A DNA stretch of 64,000 nucleotides from CAWIMX01 sp963792785 (GCA_963792785.1 CAWBXO010000001.1:1054001-1118000), one strand, 5' to 3'; counted from the stretch's first letter, positions 1 to 9,321 are shown. Numbers and translations: made by a program. The notes: generated by a model from the letters alone, not told the origin.

Positions 1-2
1 TC

Positions 3-725
3 GCCGTCGCCGCCGACGCGTTCCTCGCGATGGCTGGCGCGCTCGGCCTCGCCGCACTGGTGGCAGCCGTCCAGCCAGCGGCGGCGATGCCCCAGACCGC
101 GCTGCTCATGGGGACGCTCTACGGCCTCGTGCTCCTCGTCGTGCTGCGCACGCTCACGTGGAACGGCTCCGGCCGCGTGGCGCTGACGGGAGGGGCCACC
201 GCGAAACCCGACGCGCTGCGCCGGCAGTCGGACCGGCTATGGAACCTCTTCCTGGTGGCCAGCCTGCTGTATGTGCTGACGCTCATGGCCCTGCTCTCGC
301 GCCGCCTGCCGGTATCGCCGAACTTCCCGCTGCTCATCGCGATCGGTGCCGGCCTCGTGATGCGCAGCTGGGGCCGGCCGCCCAGGCCAAGCGGCGACCA
401 GACAAGCCTGCGCGTGCCCAACCAGGTCGCGGGCCTCGAGCGGCGCCGCGATCACATGCGGCACTGGTCGTCGTACGCCAGGAGCGGTTTCGCCGTCGTG
501 GGCGGCTTTCCGCTCGCCCTTGTCGCCCTGGTCTGGCTCGTCGACACCGCCTTCGGCATCACCGCGTCCGGCCCGCTCAGCCTGCGGGCGGCGTGGCCCG
601 TGTGGGCGACCGTCACGGCGGTGACCGCCGCCTGGTTCGTGGTCGGCACCTTCCTCTCCCGCCGCACGGCGCGTGCCCTTCAGGCCGAGATCGACGCGCT
701 GCAATCCCCCCGCAATGACCACTGA
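3..725 (+). CDS. Multi-pass membrane protein of unknown function, 5' end outside the window
   Basis: The frame is open to the left edge, so the first visible ATG (position 30) need not be the true start. The translation has about five hydrophobic stretches separated by short Arg-rich loops and ends in a short charged tail. I do not recognise the family. Its last codons overlap the start of the ABC ATPase by 11 bases, which ties it to the export operon that follows. A role as an accessory or sensor membrane protein of that transporter is only an inference from position. Confidence 0.7.
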   Translation, partial: AVAADAFLAMAGALGLAALVAAVQPAAAMPQTALLMGTLYGLVLLVVLRTLTWNGSGRVALTGGATAKPDALRRQSDRLWNLFLVASLLYVLTLMALLSRRLPVSPNFPLLIAIGAGLVMRSWGRPPRPSGDQTSLRVPNQVAGLERRRDHMRHWSSYARSGFAVVGGFPLALVALVWLVDTAFGITASGPLSLRAAWPVWATVTAVTAAWFVVGTFLSRRTARALQAEIDALQSPRNDH

Positions 726-1617
726 CGCCGCCCTCTCCTGCCGCGGGCTGATCAAAACGTTCGGCGGACGCCGCGCCGTGGACGCGCTCGATCTCGACAT
801 CTACCCCGGCGCGATCTTCGGCTTGCTCGGCCCCAACGGTTCCGGCAAGACGACGACGATTCGCACGTCGCTCGGCATCTACCGCCCCGACGGCGGCTCG
901 GTCACGCTCCTCGGCTCGCGCGACCCCCTGAGCGTCCGTCACCGCGTCGGCTACCTGCCGGAGGAGCGCGGGCTCTACGCGCGGATGAAGGTGCGGGAGC
1001 AGCTGGCGTTCCTCGCGTCGATCCGCGGCCTGAGCCTGGCGGAATCCGATCGGCGCGCCGGCGCGTGGCTCGAGCGCGTCGGCCTCGCGGACCGGGGCCA
1101 GGTCCTCACGCGCGAGTTGTCGAAGGGCATGCAGCAGAAGGTGCAGTTCGCCGCGGCCGTCATCCACGACCCGGTGCTCGTCGTCCTCGACGAGCCGTTC
1201 AGCGGGCTCGATCCAATCAACGCGCGCCTGCTGCAGGATCTGATCCTGGAGCAGCGCGATAAGGGCACGGCCGTGATCCTCTCGACGCACCAGATGGATC
1301 AGGTCGAGGCGATGTGCGAATCGATCTGCCTGATTCACAACGGCACCGCCGTGCTGCGCGGCACCCTCGAGGCGATCAAGGCCGAGTACGGCCGGAACAC
1401 GCTGGCCGTGGACTACTCGGGCGATCCGGGGCGGCTCACGGGTCTGCCGGGCGTGCGCCACGTGGACGATCGCGGCCGCCAGGCGCGCCTCGCGCTCGAG
1501 AAGGGCGCGGACGTCCAGGCGCTGATGCGGGCCGTGCTCGATCGCGTCGTGGTGCACGGCATGCGCCTCGACGAGCCGCACATCGAGGAAATCTACGTGG
1601 ACAAGGTCAGCGCATGA
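715..1617 (+). CDS. ABC transporter ATP-binding protein (NatA-like export type)
   Basis: 300-residue ATPase that should power the permease encoded next. Walker A GPNGSGKT is at residues 39-46, the signature is LSKGMQQ, and the Walker B region reads VLVVLDEPFSGLDP followed by the switch His (STHQMD). A C-terminal extension of about 75 residues resembles the DUF4162 tail common in NatA/YhaQ-type ATPases. I chose the ATG at 715 over an upstream in-frame start at 673 because it places the first beta strand directly after a short leader; it overlaps the previous stop. The stop overlaps the permease start (ATGA). The substrate cannot be read from the sequence; NatA/YhaQ relatives export Na+ or peptides. 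Confidence 0.93.
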   Translation: MTTDAALSCRGLIKTFGGRRAVDALDLDIYPGAIFGLLGPNGSGKTTTIRTSLGIYRPDGGSVTLLGSRDPLSVRHRVGYLPEERGLYARMKVREQLAFLASIRGLSLAESDRRAGAWLERVGLADRGQVLTRELSKGMQQKVQFAAAVIHDPVLVVLDEPFSGLDPINARLLQDLILEQRDKGTAVILSTHQMDQVEAMCESICLIHNGTAVLRGTLEAIKAEYGRNTLAVDYSGDPGRLTGLPGVRHVDDRGRQARLALEKGADVQALMRAVLDRVVVHGMRLDEPHIEEIYVDKVSA

Positions 1618-2888
1618 ACATCGTCCAGATCGGCAAGATCGCGCGGCGCGAGTACCTCGCCCGCGTGCGCAGCCGCGCGTTCCGCGCCATGACGGTGATG
1701 GTGCCCGTGTTCATGGGCCTGTACGGCCTGGTCATGCCGAGGATCCTGCGTTCGGGCAGCACCGATCTGCGCGTCACGATCGTGGACGCCGCCACCGGCC
1801 TCGGCCCCGCCTTCGCCCAGCGCCTCGAGGAGGTCGAGACCCCGCGCATTCACGTGACGGGGATCGTGCCGCCCGATGGCAGCCCCGACGGACGCGCGCA
1901 GTTCACGGCCGCGGTCCGCGCGCGCGCGATCGACGGCTTCCTCCTCCTCGAGCCGGACGCCGGCGAGCCCGGCGGCGTCCGCGCGCAGTATTTCTCGCGC
2001 GAGGTCGGCGGCACGCCGCTCCGGAGCGCGATGATCGGGGCGCTGCGTTCCGCGGCCGTCGGGACGCTGCTCGAGGGCACGGGGGTGGACGCGGAGCGCG
2101 TGCGCGACGCCCAGCGGATCACGCTGGGCTCGGTCGCGATCTCCGACGCGGGCGAGCGGCCCGAGGGGTTCGAACGGGCGTTCATCTCCACGCTCGTGCT
2201 GGCGATGCTGCTCTACATGGCCGTGCTCATCAACGGCCAGGGCATGGCCATGGCGATCGTCGAGGAGAAGTCCTCGCGGCTGATCGAGGTGATCCTCGGA
2301 TCGGTCACCTCCGGCGAATTCATGACCGGAAAGATTCTCGGCGTCCTGGGCTCCGGCCTCACGCAGCTCGCCGTCTGGATCGCGGTGGCGCTGGTGTTCC
2401 TGCTGCAGGCGCTGCCGGGGATGGACCTGGCCGCCAGCGTCTCGGGCGTGAACCTCGCGGATTTCATCAACCCCACCCTGCTCGTCTATTTCTCGATCTT
2501 CTTCACCCTCGGCTACCTTCTCTACTCGGTCATGCTGGCGGCGGTGGCCGCGACGTGCACGAGCACCGAGGACCTCAGCCAGTCGATGATGATCGCCGTG
2601 CTGCCGATGGTCGTCGGGCTGATCGCCGCGATGTCGGTCTTCACCAACCCGAGCACGACGGTCACGCGCGTCCTCAGCCTGATCCCGTTCTTCACGCCGC
2701 TCGTGATGCTCGCGCGCGTCAACATCCTGATGCCGCCGCTCTGGGAAGTGTGGCTGGGCATCGGCCTCCTCGCCGCGACCTCGGTGGCCGCCGCCTGGGT
2801 GGCCGCGAAGATCTTCCGCTACGCGCTCCTCATGACCGGCCAGCGCCCCACGCTGCCCGACCTCCTGCGCGTCGTCCGCGCGCGCTGA
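1614..2888 (+). CDS. ABC-2 family transporter permease (NatB/YhaP-like)
   Basis: 424-residue permease partner of the preceding ATPase. The layout is typical of the ABC2_membrane_3 group: a short cytoplasmic N-terminus, one membrane span near residues 22-42, a large extracytoplasmic domain to about residue 190, then five or six spans. It carries the VEEKSSRLIEVIL segment shared by NatB/YhaP proteins, which couples to the ATPase. The start ATG overlaps the ATPase stop by four bases (ATGA), so the two are translationally coupled. A longer upstream extension in this frame lies inside the ATPase gene and is not real. Confidence 0.93.
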   Translation: MNIVQIGKIARREYLARVRSRAFRAMTVMVPVFMGLYGLVMPRILRSGSTDLRVTIVDAATGLGPAFAQRLEEVETPRIHVTGIVPPDGSPDGRAQFTAAVRARAIDGFLLLEPDAGEPGGVRAQYFSREVGGTPLRSAMIGALRSAAVGTLLEGTGVDAERVRDAQRITLGSVAISDAGERPEGFERAFISTLVLAMLLYMAVLINGQGMAMAIVEEKSSRLIEVILGSVTSGEFMTGKILGVLGSGLTQLAVWIAVALVFLLQALPGMDLAASVSGVNLADFINPTLLVYFSIFFTLGYLLYSVMLAAVAATCTSTEDLSQSMMIAVLPMVVGLIAAMSVFTNPSTTVTRVLSLIPFFTPLVMLARVNILMPPLWEVWLGIGLLAATSVAAAWVAAKIFRYALLMTGQRPTLPDLLRVVRAR

Positions 2889-2903
2889 CGCCCGGCGCGC
2901 CCG

Positions 2904-2909
2904 TATAAT
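2904..2909 (+). promoter_or_regulatory. Predicted -10 element of a leaderless promoter
   Basis: A perfect TATAAT ends 6 nt before the ATG at 2916, so transcription would begin at or next to the start codon. There is no room for a ribosome-binding site. No convincing -35 was seen. Confidence 0.6.
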
Positions 2910-2915
2910 CAATCG

Positions 2916-4001
2916 ATGGCGCGTTTCCTCGCGGCGTCGGCGCTCTGCGCCCTGCTGGCCGCCCCGCTGGCGGCCCAGTCCGATCCGCGCACCGCCATGC
3001 TCGAGCGCGCCGCCTGGGACGCGCTCGCCGCCGGCCGCACCACCGCCGCCGCCGCCGCTTTCGACGATGCGCTGAAGACGGACGGGAACAACGCGCAGGT
3101 CCACCTCGGCGCCGGCCTGGCGGCCTTCCTCGAGCGGCGCGACGACTACGCCCGCGAACAGCTCACGCGCGCGCTCGAGCTGGACGACTCGCTCCTGGAC
3201 GCGCACAAGGGCCTCGCGCAGCTCGCGTACCGGGCGGGCGACGTCCTCGGCGCCGTGCGCGAGCAGAAGCGCGTCGTCGCCGCCGAGCCGGGCAACCAGG
3301 AGGCGCGCGACCTGCTGGACCGCTGGGATCGCGAAGCGGACCTCTCGGCCGGCATGGAAGTCACCGGCGATCCCCGCTTCACCGTCTCGTTCGAGGGCGC
3401 GCGGCAGTCGGCGCTCGCGCAGGCGGTGCTGGCCTCACTCGACCGCGCGTACGGGCGGATCGGCGGCGTGCTGGGCGTGAACCCCGTGCGCGCGGTCCCC
3501 GTGGTGCTGTACACGACGCAGCAGTTCGCCGACATCACCCAGTCGCCCGACTGGGCCGCGGCCGCGTACGACGGCATCATTCGCGTGCCCACCAACGGCG
3601 CGCTCGACCAGCCTGAGGAGCTCGATCGCGTGGTGGCGCACGAGTTCACCCACGCGGTCATCCGCGACGTGGCGCCGCGCGGCGTGCCGGCGTGGCTGAA
3701 CGAAGGCCTCGCCTCGGTGCTCGAGCAGGAGGACGTGGACTGGGCCGCCCGCGTCCAGGCGAGCGGCGCCTCAGGAACCGTGGCCTCCCTGCCCGGCTCG
3801 TTCACGAAGCTCTCGGGCGAGGACGCGCGCAAGGCCTACGCCCTGAGCGCGGTGGCGGCCGGCCGGCTCCTCGAGGTGGCCGGCGGCGCCGGCGTCGTGA
3901 ACCTGCTGCGCGACCTCGGCGCCGGCGTGGACTTCGAAACCGCGTTCCGCCAGCGCATCTACATGACGTTCGCGGATTTCCTCAAGAGCCTCGGCGGCTG
4001 A
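2916..4001 (+). CDS. Secreted TPR protein with a gluzincin metallopeptidase domain
   Basis: 361 residues. A signal peptide (about residues 1-20, ending in LAAQ) is followed by TPR-like helices to about residue 130. A peptidase-MA-like domain then carries the zinc motif HEFTH at residues 242-246 and a downstream Glu at 263 in WLNEG, as in gluzincins. The zinc ligands and catalytic Glu are all present, so activity is plausible. It likely acts in the periplasm or at the cell surface; no substrate can be inferred. It starts an independent transcription unit with a TATAAT six bases before its ATG. Confidence 0.85.
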   Translation: MARFLAASALCALLAAPLAAQSDPRTAMLERAAWDALAAGRTTAAAAAFDDALKTDGNNAQVHLGAGLAAFLERRDDYAREQLTRALELDDSLLDAHKGLAQLAYRAGDVLGAVREQKRVVAAEPGNQEARDLLDRWDREADLSAGMEVTGDPRFTVSFEGARQSALAQAVLASLDRAYGRIGGVLGVNPVRAVPVVLYTTQQFADITQSPDWAAAAYDGIIRVPTNGALDQPEELDRVVAHEFTHAVIRDVAPRGVPAWLNEGLASVLEQEDVDWAARVQASGASGTVASLPGSFTKLSGEDARKAYALSAVAAGRLLEVAGGAGVVNLLRDLGAGVDFETAFRQRIYMTFADFLKSLGG

Positions 4002-4010
4002 ACGACGCCG

Positions 4011-4280
4011 CTACAGGTCGGGATCGGTCTCCTCGAGATCGTTGAGCAGATCGAACACGCTGTCGGCGGCCGCGCGCAGGTCGCGGATGATCTGGCGGTT
4101 CTGCGGATCCTGCCGCGCCTCCAGCGCCGCGCGCGCCTCGTCGATGCGGCGCAGGCAGGCGGCAATGGCCTCACGGTCGGCGTCGGTCAGCCGGAACACG
4201 CGATCGCCGGCCGGCGGTTCTCCCGCGTCCCGCGCGCCGGGAACACGATCGCGGTGCTTGTCTTTCCCGGACCACCCCAT
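4011..4280 (-). CDS. Small charged hypothetical protein
   Basis: 89 residues from the ATG at 4280; a GTG at 4298 would add six residues. The sequence is hydrophilic, with an N-terminal Lys/Arg/Asp-rich part and a helical C-terminal half (ALEARQ, LRAAADSVFDLLNDLEE) that looks like a small helical bundle. It has no signal peptide or membrane segment. It is convergent with the metallopeptidase gene, ending 10 bases from it. I do not recognise it. Confidence 0.55.
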   Translation of the reverse strand: MGWSGKDKHRDRVPGARDAGEPPAGDRVFRLTDADREAIAACLRRIDEARAALEARQDPQNRQIIRDLRAAADSVFDLLNDLEETDPDL

Positions 4281-4309
4281 GACGCCGCAGGATAGCACCC
4301 GCCGCCTCG

Positions 4310-4315
4310 TATAAT
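4310..4315 (+). promoter_or_regulatory. Predicted -10 element of a leaderless promoter
   Basis: TATAAT ends 6 nt before the ATG at 4322, the same spacing as at 2904. Confidence 0.6.
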
Positions 4316-4321
4316 CGAGGT

Positions 4322-5215
4322 ATGCGCTTCCGCCGTTCGATCGTCACCGGCGCGACCGGCGCCGCCGTCGCCACCGCGCTCGCCGCATGGACGATGGCGG
4401 CCGCCGCCGCGCCGTCCAGTTTCGCCTGGCGGGTGACCGGGCACGGCGGATCCGTGTATCTCGTGGGCTCGGTGCACCTGCTCACGGCGGACTTCTACCC
4501 GCTCGCCCCGGCCCTCGACGCGGCGTACGCCGATTCGGATCGCCTGGTCGAGGAAGTGGACATCGGCGAGATGCTGAAGCCCCAGGCGCAGCTCTCCATG
4601 CTCACGCGCGGGATCCTGCCGCCGCAGCAGTCGCTCGCCGACGTCGTATCGGCCGACACGATCGAGCAGGTCAAGAAGCGGGCGGCCGCCGTCGGCCTGC
4701 CGTACGCGCCGCTCGCGCGCATGAAGCCCTGGTTCCTCTCGCTCACGCTCACCGCGCTCCAGTGGACCAACGCGGGCTTCGATGAGAACCTCGGCCTCGA
4801 CATGCACTTCTACAACCAGGCCACTGCCGACGGGAAGCCCGTGCAGGGCCTCGAGACGCTCGACTATCAGGTGTCGCGCTTCGACGAGATGACGCCCGAG
4901 CAGCAGGAAGCGCTGCTCGCGAGTTCCCTCGAAGACGCCGACGCCGAGATCCAGACCGTCACGGCGCTCACCGCGGCGTGGAAGGCCGGTGACGCGCGCG
5001 AGGTCGAGCGGCTCGTGCTCGCCGACGTCCAGTCGGATCCGGCGCTCTACCAGCGCCTGCTGGTGGACCGCAACCGGAACTGGCTGCCGCTCATCGAGGC
5101 CCTCTTCGCCCGCCCGGGCCGCGCGCTCGTCGTCGTCGGCGCCGCCCACCTCGTCGGTCCCGACGGCCTGCTGAAGATGCTCGAGGCCCGGGGCTACCGG
5201 ATTGACCAGCTCTGA
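4322..5215 (+). CDS. TraB/GumN family protein
   Basis: 297 residues with a signal peptide (to about residue 30). The two conserved TraB/GumN motifs are present: an N-terminal GSVHLL segment and a C-terminal GAAHLVGPDGL segment, with an EEVD stretch between. The fold is related to erythromycin-esterase/Tiki-type metal-dependent proteases, so a peptidase role has been proposed for the family, but function is not established in bacteria. The length fits the family. The stop overlaps the start of the following FAD enzyme by 14 bases. Confidence 0.88.
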   Translation: MRFRRSIVTGATGAAVATALAAWTMAAAAAPSSFAWRVTGHGGSVYLVGSVHLLTADFYPLAPALDAAYADSDRLVEEVDIGEMLKPQAQLSMLTRGILPPQQSLADVVSADTIEQVKKRAAAVGLPYAPLARMKPWFLSLTLTALQWTNAGFDENLGLDMHFYNQATADGKPVQGLETLDYQVSRFDEMTPEQQEALLASSLEDADAEIQTVTALTAAWKAGDAREVERLVLADVQSDPALYQRLLVDRNRNWLPLIEALFARPGRALVVVGAAHLVGPDGLLKMLEARGYRIDQL

Positions 5216-6563
5216 GCTCCGCGGCCGGCACGTGCTGGTCGCGGGAGCCGGGCTCGCGGGACTGACCGCCGCGCGCGATCTCGTGGCGCTGGGCGCCCGC
5301 GTGACCGTGGTCGAGGCCGGCGATCGCGCCGGCGGCCGCGTGCGCACCGTGCGGCGCGGGTTCTTCGCCGGGCAGCATGGCGAAGCGGGCGGCGATCTCA
5401 TCGACGAGGGTCAAACGGCCATTCGCGATCTCGCCGCCAGCCTGGGATTGCGTCTCCGGCCGGTGCTCTCGAGCGGCTGGTCGTTCGCGAGAGCCGATGG
5501 GCGCGGCCGGTGGCGCCTCGTGCCGGCGACCGCCGCGCGCGGCTGGGGCCGTCTTGCCCGGCGGCTCGAGACACTGGTCGAGCGCTACCGCCTCTCGGAG
5601 CAGCAGTGGGACTCGGCGATCGCCGCGGACCTGGCGCGGCGATCGGTCGCCGACTGGCTGCGAGCGATCCGCGCGGACGACGAGCTGTGGGACACCGCGC
5701 GCGGCCTGCGCGGCTTCTTCCTGGCCGACCCGGAGGACCTGTCGCTGCTCGCGCTGGTCGACCAGTTCGCCGACAGCTCCGGGGCGCTGCCCGGCCGGCT
5801 GTTCCGGATCGCCGGCGGGAACGACCGGCTGCCGGCGGCGCTGGCGCGGCGGCTCGGGCGCCGCGTGCGGCTCGGCACCGAACTGGTCGCGGTCGCGCAG
5901 GGCCGCGGCGGCGTCCGCGCCACGCTCCGCCACGCCGGGCGCGCGGCGTCGCTTCCGTGCGACTTCGTCGTGGTCACCCTGCCGGCGCCGCTCGTTCGCG
6001 AGGTCGCCTTCACCCCGGCGCTTCCGCCGCCGCAGCGCCGCGCGCTGGCGCGTCTCGCGTACGGCCGCGCCACCAAGACCCTCCTCCAGTTCACGCGTCC
6101 GTTCTGGCGCCGGCCGGGGCGGCCGTGGGCGTTCGGGTCGGCTGGGCCGTTCGGCGCCGCGTGGGACGGCAGCCAGGAGCAGGCCGGACGTCCCGCCGTG
6201 CTCACGCTGCTCGCCGGCGGGGGCGCGAGCGGCGAGACGCAGGCCCTGCTCGAGGCGCGCGGTCCCCACGGACTGGCCGCCGCGCTCGACTGGTTCGGCG
6301 CATCCGGCGCCGCGCTGCTTCACGCCCATCACACCGTGTGGGAACGCGACCCCTGGGCGCGCGGCGGCTACGCCGTGTTCGACGCCGGCTTCGATCCGGC
6401 CCTGCGCGCGTGGCTCGCGCGCCCCTTCGGCCGCGTCGTCTTTGCCGGCGAGCACACCAGCCACCGCTGGCAGGGCTACATGAACGGGGCTGTCGAGAGC
6501 GGACGCCGGGCCGCGGCCGAAGTGGCCACACTGGCCCACCTTGCGATAGGCTTGCACGGATGA
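5202..6563 (+). CDS. FAD-dependent amine oxidase-like oxidoreductase
   Basis: 453 residues from a TTG start that overlaps the TraB gene. The N-terminus has the dinucleotide-binding fold GAGLAGLTAARDL, an acidic end of beta-2 (VVEAGDRAGGRV), and the C-terminal flavin-binding block FAGEHTSHRWQGYMNGA typical of monoamine-oxidase/phytoene-desaturase-like flavoproteins. No signal peptide or twin Arg is seen, so it is probably cytoplasmic. Known relatives oxidise amines or amino acids or desaturate carotenoids; the substrate here is open. The stop overlaps the next start (ATGA). Confidence 0.88.
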   Translation: MTSSELRGRHVLVAGAGLAGLTAARDLVALGARVTVVEAGDRAGGRVRTVRRGFFAGQHGEAGGDLIDEGQTAIRDLAASLGLRLRPVLSSGWSFARADGRGRWRLVPATAARGWGRLARRLETLVERYRLSEQQWDSAIAADLARRSVADWLRAIRADDELWDTARGLRGFFLADPEDLSLLALVDQFADSSGALPGRLFRIAGGNDRLPAALARRLGRRVRLGTELVAVAQGRGGVRATLRHAGRAASLPCDFVVVTLPAPLVREVAFTPALPPPQRRALARLAYGRATKTLLQFTRPFWRRPGRPWAFGSAGPFGAAWDGSQEQAGRPAVLTLLAGGGASGETQALLEARGPHGLAAALDWFGASGAALLHAHHTVWERDPWARGGYAVFDAGFDPALRAWLARPFGRVVFAGEHTSHRWQGYMNGAVESGRRAAAEVATLAHLAIGLHG

Positions 6564-6877
6564 GCTGGCAACGCGCGAACGTCCAGGCGGCGGCGACCTA
6601 CCTCCGCGAGCGAATCGCGGCCGGCGCGACGGATTCACGCACGCGCGCCATTTACGAGGGGCTGCTCGAGGTGCTGGATCCGACGCGGCGCGCCACACGC
6701 GTCCAGCGCGAGATGGCCAGCGCCGCCAAGGAAGCCGTCGCGATCAAGCGGGATCGCGACCGAAGGGCCGCCGAGCGCCGCCGCGTCGAACGGCGCAAGG
6801 TCAACCTGGGCAGCCCGACCGGCGTCGAGCGCCGCGCGCGCGAACGGCGCGACCGCGATCGCCGCGCCGGAGGATAG
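6560..6877 (+). CDS. Small basic hypothetical protein
   Basis: 105 residues. It starts at the ATG that overlaps the stop of the FAD enzyme gene. The N-terminal half is helical; the C-terminal half is extremely rich in Arg, Glu and Asp (repeated RRxxERR and DRDRR patterns), suggesting a long charged helix or a nucleic-acid-binding tail. Not recognised. It is probably co-transcribed with the FAD enzyme. Confidence 0.6.
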   Translation: MSWQRANVQAAATYLRERIAAGATDSRTRAIYEGLLEVLDPTRRATRVQREMASAAKEAVAIKRDRDRRAAERRRVERRKVNLGSPTGVERRARERRDRDRRAGG

Positions 6878-6908
6878 TCCGGCCGCCCGCACCGCGCTCG
6901 GCATCGTG

Positions 6909-6914
6909 TAAGCT
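6909..6914 (+). promoter_or_regulatory. Predicted -10 element of a leaderless promoter
   Basis: TAAGCT ends 6 nt before the ATG at 6921. The match is weaker than the TATAAT examples, but the spacing is identical. Confidence 0.4.
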
Positions 6915-6920
6915 CCGGAG

Positions 6921-7346
6921 ATGGCCCACGCGAACCCCTCAGACGCCGAGATCGCGCGTCTGCTCCAGACGGCTTCCACCATCGCCATCGTCGGCGCCTC
7001 GTCCAACCCCGATCGCGCGTCGTATGGCATCATGCAGCGCCTGCAGCGCGTCGGCTACCGCGTGATCCCGGTCAATCCGCGCGAGCAGGAGATCCTCGGC
7101 GAGCGCTCGTACCCATCCCTGGCGGACATTCCCGTCCCGATCGACATCGTCGACGTGTTCCGCCGATCGGAAGACACGCCGCCGATCGCGGACGAAGCCG
7201 TGAAGATCGGCGCGAAGGCGCTCTGGCTGCAGAGTGGGATCTCGAGCGAGGAGGCCGCCGCGAAGGCGACGGCCGGCGGGCTGACAGTGGTCATGGACGC
7301 CTGCATCGGGACGATGCACGCCTTACTGAAAGTGGGCGGCCATTAA
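6921..7346 (+). CDS. CoA-binding domain protein (YccU-like)
   Basis: 141 residues, a single CoA_binding_2 Rossmann-like domain. The glycine-rich turn VGASSNPDRASY comes near residue 25, followed by VIPVNP and the late block MDACIGTMH. This matches the YccU/succinyl-CoA-synthetase-like CoA-binding family in length and motif order. Such proteins bind CoA, but their role is unknown. It is convergent with pepF, separated by a long hairpin repeat. Confidence 0.9.
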   Translation: MAHANPSDAEIARLLQTASTIAIVGASSNPDRASYGIMQRLQRVGYRVIPVNPREQEILGERSYPSLADIPVPIDIVDVFRRSEDTPPIADEAVKIGAKALWLQSGISSEEAAAKATAGGLTVVMDACIGTMHALLKVGGH

Positions 7347-7353
7347 ATGCGAG

Positions 7354-7474
7354 AATGCATTAATGCATTAATGCAAGAATGCGGAGCGTGACGCTGCGAC
7401 ACTGCTCAGCGTGATCCTCTGCTCAGCGTGATCCTTCCGCATTCCTGCATTCCTGCATTCCTGCATTTCTGCAT
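7354..7474. repeat. Imperfect long hairpin of short words between convergent genes
   Basis: Left arm 7354-7384 is built of AATGCATT/AATGCAAG words; right arm 7438-7474 is built of GCATTCCT words. The reverse complement of the right arm matches the left arm except at two-base positions, so a hairpin of about 30 bp is possible. The loop holds a perfect 17-bp tandem duplication (7402-7418 and 7419-7435). The right arm touches the pepF stop codon. A bidirectional terminator role is inferred from position; there is no clear U-tract. Confidence 0.75.
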
Positions 7475-9315
7475 TACGCCAGCTCTCCCTCCAGGCGGCT
7501 CACCAATCCATCGAGCTGATCGACAACCGCGCCGACGGTCTCGGGCTTGCTGAGGTCGACCCCGGCGCGCTTGAGCAGCTCCATCGGGTGGTCGCTACCG
7601 CCCGCCTTGAGCAGATCGAGGTAGCGGGCGACCGCCGCGGCGCGGTCGCGCTCGGCGCCGCCGGTGATCGGCTTCATCACCTGCGCGCTCGACGCGAAGC
7701 ACGTCGCGTACTGATAGACGTAGAACGGCGTGCTGAAGAAGTGCGGAATGCGCGCCCAGGTGAAGCGGGCGCGCTCGTCGTAATCGAGCGCGTCGCCGAA
7801 ATACGCCTGCAGCAGGCCCCAGTAGATCTCACCAAGGGTGTCGGCCGTGACCGGGCGGCCCTGCTCGGCCAGGCGGTGCGCCTGCAGCTCGAAGTCCGCG
7901 AACAACACCTGCGTATAGAAGGTGCCCGCGATGTTGTCGATCGCGTGCTGCAGCAGGACGATCCGCTCCTCGCGATTGGTCGTGCGCGCCAGCATGAATT
8001 CGAGGAACAGCGCCTCGCTCAGCGTCGACGGCACCTCGGCGACGAAGATGGTGTAGCCGGCGTAGACGAACGGCTGGTGGGCGTGCGAGAGGAGCGTGTG
8101 CATCGAGTGCCCCATCTCGTGGGCCAGCGTGAACGCGGCGTCGAGGGTGTCGTTGTGGTTGAGCAGCATGTACGGATGCACGCCGTACACCGGGGCCGAG
8201 TACGCCCCGCTGCGCTTGCCCGGGTTCTCGTACACGTCGATCCACCGGCCGTTCATCACCTCGGCGAGCATCCGCTGGTAGTCGACTCCGAGAGCGCCGA
8301 CTGATTCGGGCAGCCACCCGGCGACTTCATCGTACGGATATTTGCGATCGAACTCGACGAGCGGGATGGACGTGTCGTACGAGGAGTACCGCTCCAGCCC
8401 CAGCACCTTCTTCCGCAAACGGTGATACCGACGCAGCGGTTCGGTGGACCGCTTCGTCGTCTCGATCAGGTTCTCAACGACGGCGGTCGGGATGTTGTTG
8501 CCGTGGAGGGCGGCGTCGAGCGAGGACGCGTACCCGCGCGCCTGCGAGAAGAACCAGTCGCGCTGGAGCACGCCGTTGTAGAGCGAGGCGTACGTGTTGA
8601 TGGACGACTCGTAGAGCGCGTGGAACTCGGCGAACGCCCGCGCGCGGTCCTCCTGGCGGCGGTTCGTGGCGAGCACGGCGCGGTATTGCCCGTAGGTCAG
8701 CGTGACCGGCCCGCCGGCGAGCTCGAGCGTCGGAAACCGCATGTCGGCCGTCGAGAGCGACGAATAGGCGTCGTTTGGGCTCGTCGCGAACCGGCTCGAC
8801 AGCGACAAGAGGTGCTCGCCCTTGTCGTCCAGCACGTGCTCCTGCTGGCGGTACAGATCCTCGAGGGCGAAGCGGTACACGGCGAGGTCGGCGCGCTGCG
8901 CCATCCACGCCTGCACCGTGGCGAGCGACACCTGCAACAGCTCAGGGTTGAACCAGGCGCTCGCCTGGCTCCACTTCGCGAACAGGATCTGGACCTGCTG
9001 CCGCCTCGCGTTCGCGCTGTTGTCGCGCTGGTCCTGGTCGTAGAGCAGCGACGCGTAGTACCAGACCTTGTATTCGAGCTGGCCGATCTCGTCGGCCGCG
9101 ACGAGCGCCGCGTGGAGGGCGTCGGGCCCGGAGGCGAGCGTGCCCTGCAGCGACGCGTACACGGCGATCCGGCGATCCAGCACGTCGTACGCCGCCTGCC
9201 ACGCCTCCCAGTCCGGGAAGATGTGGGACAGGTTCCACTTGTGACGGGCGGGAATCCGGTCGCGTTCGCGGAGCTGGGTGTCTGCGGGGGCTTCGGCCGG
9301 CGCGGAAGGGTGCAT
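7474..9315 (-). CDS. pepF: Oligoendopeptidase F
   Basis: 613 residues, the usual length for PepF (M3 family). The zinc-binding motif HEMGH is at residues 399-403, and the surrounding FTLAHEMGHSMHTLLS block is characteristic. No signal peptide, so a cytoplasmic endopeptidase that trims oligopeptides. The ATG at 9315 follows TAAGAT by 6 nt, predicting a leaderless message. The gene is monocistronic, with the hairpin repeat directly behind its stop. Confidence 0.96.
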   Translation of the reverse strand: MHPSAPAEAPADTQLRERDRIPARHKWNLSHIFPDWEAWQAAYDVLDRRIAVYASLQGTLASGPDALHAALVAADEIGQLEYKVWYYASLLYDQDQRDNSANARRQQVQILFAKWSQASAWFNPELLQVSLATVQAWMAQRADLAVYRFALEDLYRQQEHVLDDKGEHLLSLSSRFATSPNDAYSSLSTADMRFPTLELAGGPVTLTYGQYRAVLATNRRQEDRARAFAEFHALYESSINTYASLYNGVLQRDWFFSQARGYASSLDAALHGNNIPTAVVENLIETTKRSTEPLRRYHRLRKKVLGLERYSSYDTSIPLVEFDRKYPYDEVAGWLPESVGALGVDYQRMLAEVMNGRWIDVYENPGKRSGAYSAPVYGVHPYMLLNHNDTLDAAFTLAHEMGHSMHTLLSHAHQPFVYAGYTIFVAEVPSTLSEALFLEFMLARTTNREERIVLLQHAIDNIAGTFYTQVLFADFELQAHRLAEQGRPVTADTLGEIYWGLLQAYFGDALDYDERARFTWARIPHFFSTPFYVYQYATCFASSAQVMKPITGGAERDRAAAVARYLDLLKAGGSDHPMELLKRAGVDLSKPETVGAVVDQLDGLVSRLEGELA

Positions 9316-9321
9316 CTCCCG